From: Oscillospiraceae bacterium
GTDB lineage: Bacteria > Bacillota > Clostridia > Oscillospirales > UBA929
Reading direction: 5' to 3'
Assembly: GCA_031258665.1 (NCBI GenBank)
Contig: JAIRML010000246.1
Coordinates: 1 to 7,775, forward strand
DNA: 7,775 bases
The notes under the pieces: model-generated
Told to the model about the DNA's origin: nothing
The model's database searches: none
What the model saw: only the letters and a program-made list of their open reading frames with translations
Shown: positions 5,696 through 7,775 of the stretch, piece by piece
Position numbering within the stretch: the first letter of the stretch is position 1
How the letters are laid out: the number at the start of each line of letters is the position of its first letter
Translations under genes and position numbers: made by a program

Positions 5696-7444
5696 TCAAC
5701 GATCCCCGTCCGCGGACAACCGCCGCAGGCATTCTTTGTCCGGGCGGACGACGAGGGTCTTGTAGTCGTCGTAGATCACCATGCCCGGCTTTGCGCCGGG
5801 CGGTTTTTTGACGCGGGACACCCGCGTGTAGTCCACCGGCACCTTGGACGCCCCGGCAGCGCGGGACAGCGTGGCGGCAATGACCGCCGCCTCTGCCAAC
5901 GTGACGTCGTCGGGCCGCGCACCGTCGAGCCGTATGACCACATGGCTGCCCGGAATCTTTTGCGCGTGCAGCCAGATGTCGCTCCGGGCGGCCGCCTTCG
6001 CCGTGAGCGCGTCGTTTTGCCGGTTGTTGCGCCCGGCCAGCACCGTGACATGGGCGGAGCTCACAAAACGCATCGGCTGCGACGCCGCCGGCCGCGTGTC
6101 CCGGGCCCGCCGGGCCCGGGATTTGGCGGCCCGCAAATACCCGCCCTGTGTGAGTTCCTCCGCAATCTCTTGCAGGTCCTGCCGGGAAGACGCCCGTTCC
6201 AAGGCGTCCAGTACGCTGTCCAGATATTCGCTCTCCCGCTCGCCGGCGGCTATCTGTTCCGCCAACACCGCCTCGGCGGTCTTGGCGCGGCGGTAATCTT
6301 TATAATACTGCGCCGCGTTGCGCTGGGGCGTCCATTGGGGGTTCAGCGGGATCTCCGTCTCGCCGCCGCCGTAGAAATCTGTTGCCGTGACCGTCCGCTG
6401 CCCCGGCTCGATCCGATACAGATTCGCCATCAGAAGGTCCCCATATTCCCGCAGACGCTCCCGCGCCTGGGCCTTCTCCCACTCCAGCCGCTGGGCCGCT
6501 GTCTTCCGCCGCGCGCGGTCGCGCAGCGTCGTGACCAATTTCGTCATCTCTTGCGCGCCGGCCCGCATCCGCTCCCGCGCGTCGCGCGCCGCGTAAAAAA
6601 TATCCAGCATCTGCGAAAAGCTTTCCGCGCGCCGCGCCGTGTACAGCGCCCCATACTGGGTGATGGGCCGGTAGGAGAAATCCACGGCCCCGCCCTCCTC
6701 CATGAGCAGCCAAGGCGCAAAACGCCGCGACAGCACCTCCGACCGCCAGGCCAACGCCGCCCGCAGACAGGCGTCGTCCCCGGCCGCCGGGCCGCCGGCC
6801 ATGTGCACAATCTCCCGGCACAACAGCGGCGGCAGACCGGCGAATGTCTGAAGCAGCCAGTCGTCAAAGGGGCGCTCCCGCGCCCGGTCGGACACCAGCG
6901 CGGCCCACGATGCCTCGTCCGTGGTGAGCGGATCCCGCTTGCCCTGCCCCGGCGGCAGGTGGTAAAAAAGCCCGGGCAGCACCTGGCGCCGCTCAGACAT
7001 CTCCACGTCCACCCGCCGCAGACAGTCGACGATGCGCCCGTCAGAGCCAATCAAAATGAGATTTGAGTGCCGGCCCATGAGCTCCGCCGCCAACGTCTTT
7101 TGGCAGGGTTCACCCATCTCATCGACAGCGTCAAACACAAACAGCAGCACACGTTCGAGCGGCGGCTGCCGGACCTCGGCCAAACGCGCGCCGGTCAGAT
7201 GCTTGCGCAGCAGCATACAAAACATCGGCGGCACGGCCGGGTTCTCCCGCGCGACCTCGGTGATATGCGCCCGCGGCGTGCGGGCCCCGGCCGCCAGCAG
7301 CAGCCGCGCCGGGCCGCCGGGCCCGCGCATGGCCAGAATCGCCTCCTCGCGCGCCGGCATAAAGACCTTGTCCACACGGCCGCCCGTCAGAGCGACCCCC
7401 AGTTCGCCGACCAGCGCCGACAGGCACACCGCGTCCAGCGGCAT
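5696..7444 (-). CDS. rqcH: RqcH-type NFACT protein (ribosome quality control, Ala-tailing factor)
   Basis: A cytoplasmic protein of 582 residues, close to the roughly 570 of Bacillus subtilis RqcH. In that organism RqcH binds the 50S subunit carrying a stalled peptidyl-tRNA and recruits Ala-tRNA to build a C-terminal alanine tail that marks the chain for degradation; older names are FbpA and fibronectin-binding protein. Visible parts are the NFACT-N domain (about 1-285), with ENPAVPPMFCMLLRKHL (67-83) and ELMGRHSNLILIGSDGRIVD (121-140), a charged coiled coil (about 286-435), and the NFACT-R/DUF814 domain (about 455-565), with GRNNRQND (471-478), DIWLHA (489-494) and IPGSHVVIR (497-505). The start is ATG at 7444, preceded by GGGAGG and matching the family's M-x-x-D beginning; longer in-frame starts add non-homologous sequence. 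Position 97 of the family's Asp-Arg motif is Glu (LER). It lies 46 nt after the Nif3 gene, probably in one operon. Confidence 0.95.
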   Translation of the reverse strand: MPLDAVCLSALVGELGVALTGGRVDKVFMPAREEAILAMRGPGGPARLLLAAGARTPRAHITEVARENPAVPPMFCMLLRKHLTGARLAEVRQPPLERVLLFVFDAVDEMGEPCQKTLAAELMGRHSNLILIGSDGRIVDCLRRVDVEMSERRQVLPGLFYHLPPGQGKRDPLTTDEASWAALVSDRARERPFDDWLLQTFAGLPPLLCREIVHMAGGPAAGDDACLRAALAWRSEVLSRRFAPWLLMEEGGAVDFSYRPITQYGALYTARRAESFSQMLDIFYAARDARERMRAGAQEMTKLVTTLRDRARRKTAAQRLEWEKAQARERLREYGDLLMANLYRIEPGQRTVTATDFYGGGETEIPLNPQWTPQRNAAQYYKDYRRAKTAEAVLAEQIAAGERESEYLDSVLDALERASSRQDLQEIAEELTQGGYLRAAKSRARRARDTRPAASQPMRFVSSAHVTVLAGRNNRQNDALTAKAAARSDIWLHAQKIPGSHVVIRLDGARPDDVTLAEAAVIAATLSRAAGASKVPVDYTRVSRVKKPPGAKPGMVIYDDYKTLVVRPDKECLRRLSADGDR

Positions 7445-7448
7445 TTGT

Positions 7449-7454
7449 CCTCCC
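7449..7454 (-). promoter_or_regulatory. ribosome binding site for rqcH
   Basis: GGGAGG on the minus strand lies 4 nt before the ATG at 7444. The spacing is short but it is the only good site nearby, and it favours this start over the in-frame ATG at 7471 and those upstream inside the Nif3 gene. Confidence 0.65.
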
Positions 7455-7490
7455 AACCTTTCTGCATGCATGTAGTACCTTGTTGCCGCT

Positions 7491-7775
7491 TTACGACATC
7501 TCTGTGAGCCAGGCGGCGGGCTCCTGTGCGGTCTCTGATTCCAAGACGGTGAGATCGGGCATGGCCCGGCGCAGGTGTGACGCCACATGCGCGACAATGG
7601 GATGCTCCGTGTGAAAATGCCCGGCGTCGATCAACGTGACGCCGCAGGCCCGCGCCGTCAGGAAGAGGCTGTGCTTGATGTCCCCGGTGATAAACGTGTC
7701 GCACCCGCGGCGCAGCACGTCGTCGAACTGGCCGCCCGACGCGCCGCTGCCGACGGCCACCAGACAAGACGGCCG
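7491..7775 (-). CDS. Nif3-like dinuclear metal-centre protein, C-terminal part (start outside window)
   Basis: 94 C-terminal residues of a Nif3/YqfO family protein (DUF34). The frame is open to the window edge, so the GTG at 7760 is not the start. Family signatures are VAVGSGASG near the visible start, then TFITGDIKHS and the metal-ligand segment LIDAGHFHTEHP, in which the His and Glu are expected to bind the two-metal centre. The protein ends AAWLTEMS with TAA. The family is conserved in bacteria; its biochemical role is not settled, though a GTP cyclohydrolase-like or hydrolase activity has been proposed for some members. In Firmicutes it often lies beside the tRNA methyltransferase gene trmK, which would fall outside this window. 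The 46-nt gap to rqcH suggests co-transcription. Confidence 0.92.
   Translation of the reverse strand, partial: RPSCLVAVGSGASGGQFDDVLRRGCDTFITGDIKHSLFLTARACGVTLIDAGHFHTEHPIVAHVASHLRRAMPDLTVLESETAQEPAAWLTEMS

Noticed and set aside
5293..5765. Small plus-strand frames opposite mntA and hepT
   Set aside because: No ribosome sites or recognisable domains, and they lie opposite two genes with intact catalytic motifs.
5693..7066. 457-codon plus-strand frame opposite rqcH
   Set aside because: An Arg/Pro/Gly/His-rich shadow; the minus strand encodes a full NFACT protein with conserved motifs.
7445..7597. N-terminal extension of rqcH by 51 residues
   Set aside because: It would overlap the end of the Nif3 gene and lacks homology to NFACT proteins, which begin near the MPLDAV segment.

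Overview
The window reads as chromosomal DNA of a GC-rich Firmicute, probably a Clostridia member (inference). Grounds are a YesM/YesN-type two-component pair, a Gram-positive-style galactose-binding lipoprotein, strong AGGAGG ribosome sites, and an RqcH-type NFACT protein next to a Nif3 protein. Most of the window is clearly GC-rich; about 4.9-5.6 kb is visibly poorer in GC.

Left half, plus strand (1-4908): a sugar-sensing block. It holds the C-terminal part of a YesN-type response regulator with an AraC DNA-binding domain (1-909), a YesM-type sensor histidine kinase overlapping it by 35 nt (875-2704), and a periplasmic-binding-protein-like protein with an N-terminal membrane anchor and no convincing lipobox (2708-3682). 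After a 194-nt gap rich in inverted repeats comes an MglB-type galactose/glucose-binding lipoprotein (3877-4908) whose sugar and calcium ligands are all conserved. The expected ABC ATPase and permease genes (mglA, mglC) do not follow. The simplest model is that sugar is sensed outside the membrane by the anchored binding protein and the kinase's dCache domain, the kinase phosphorylates the regulator, and the regulator acts on a sugar-uptake promoter, possibly the one before mglB.

Middle, minus strand (4975-5600): a compact two-gene HEPN/MNT toxin-antitoxin module of the HepT/MntA kind (type VII). The genes share an ATGA overlap and have lower GC than their surroundings. The module sits tail-to-tail with mglB, where transporter genes would be expected, and looks like an acquired insert.

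Right part, minus strand (5696-7775): housekeeping genes. A Nif3-family metal protein (its C-terminal end only, running off the window) is followed 46 nt later by rqcH, the NFACT ribosome-rescue factor that makes C-terminal alanine tails on stalled nascent chains. A 95-nt gap with very GC-rich inverted repeats separates rqcH from the toxin-antitoxin module. No tRNA, rRNA, CRISPR array or insertion sequence was seen.
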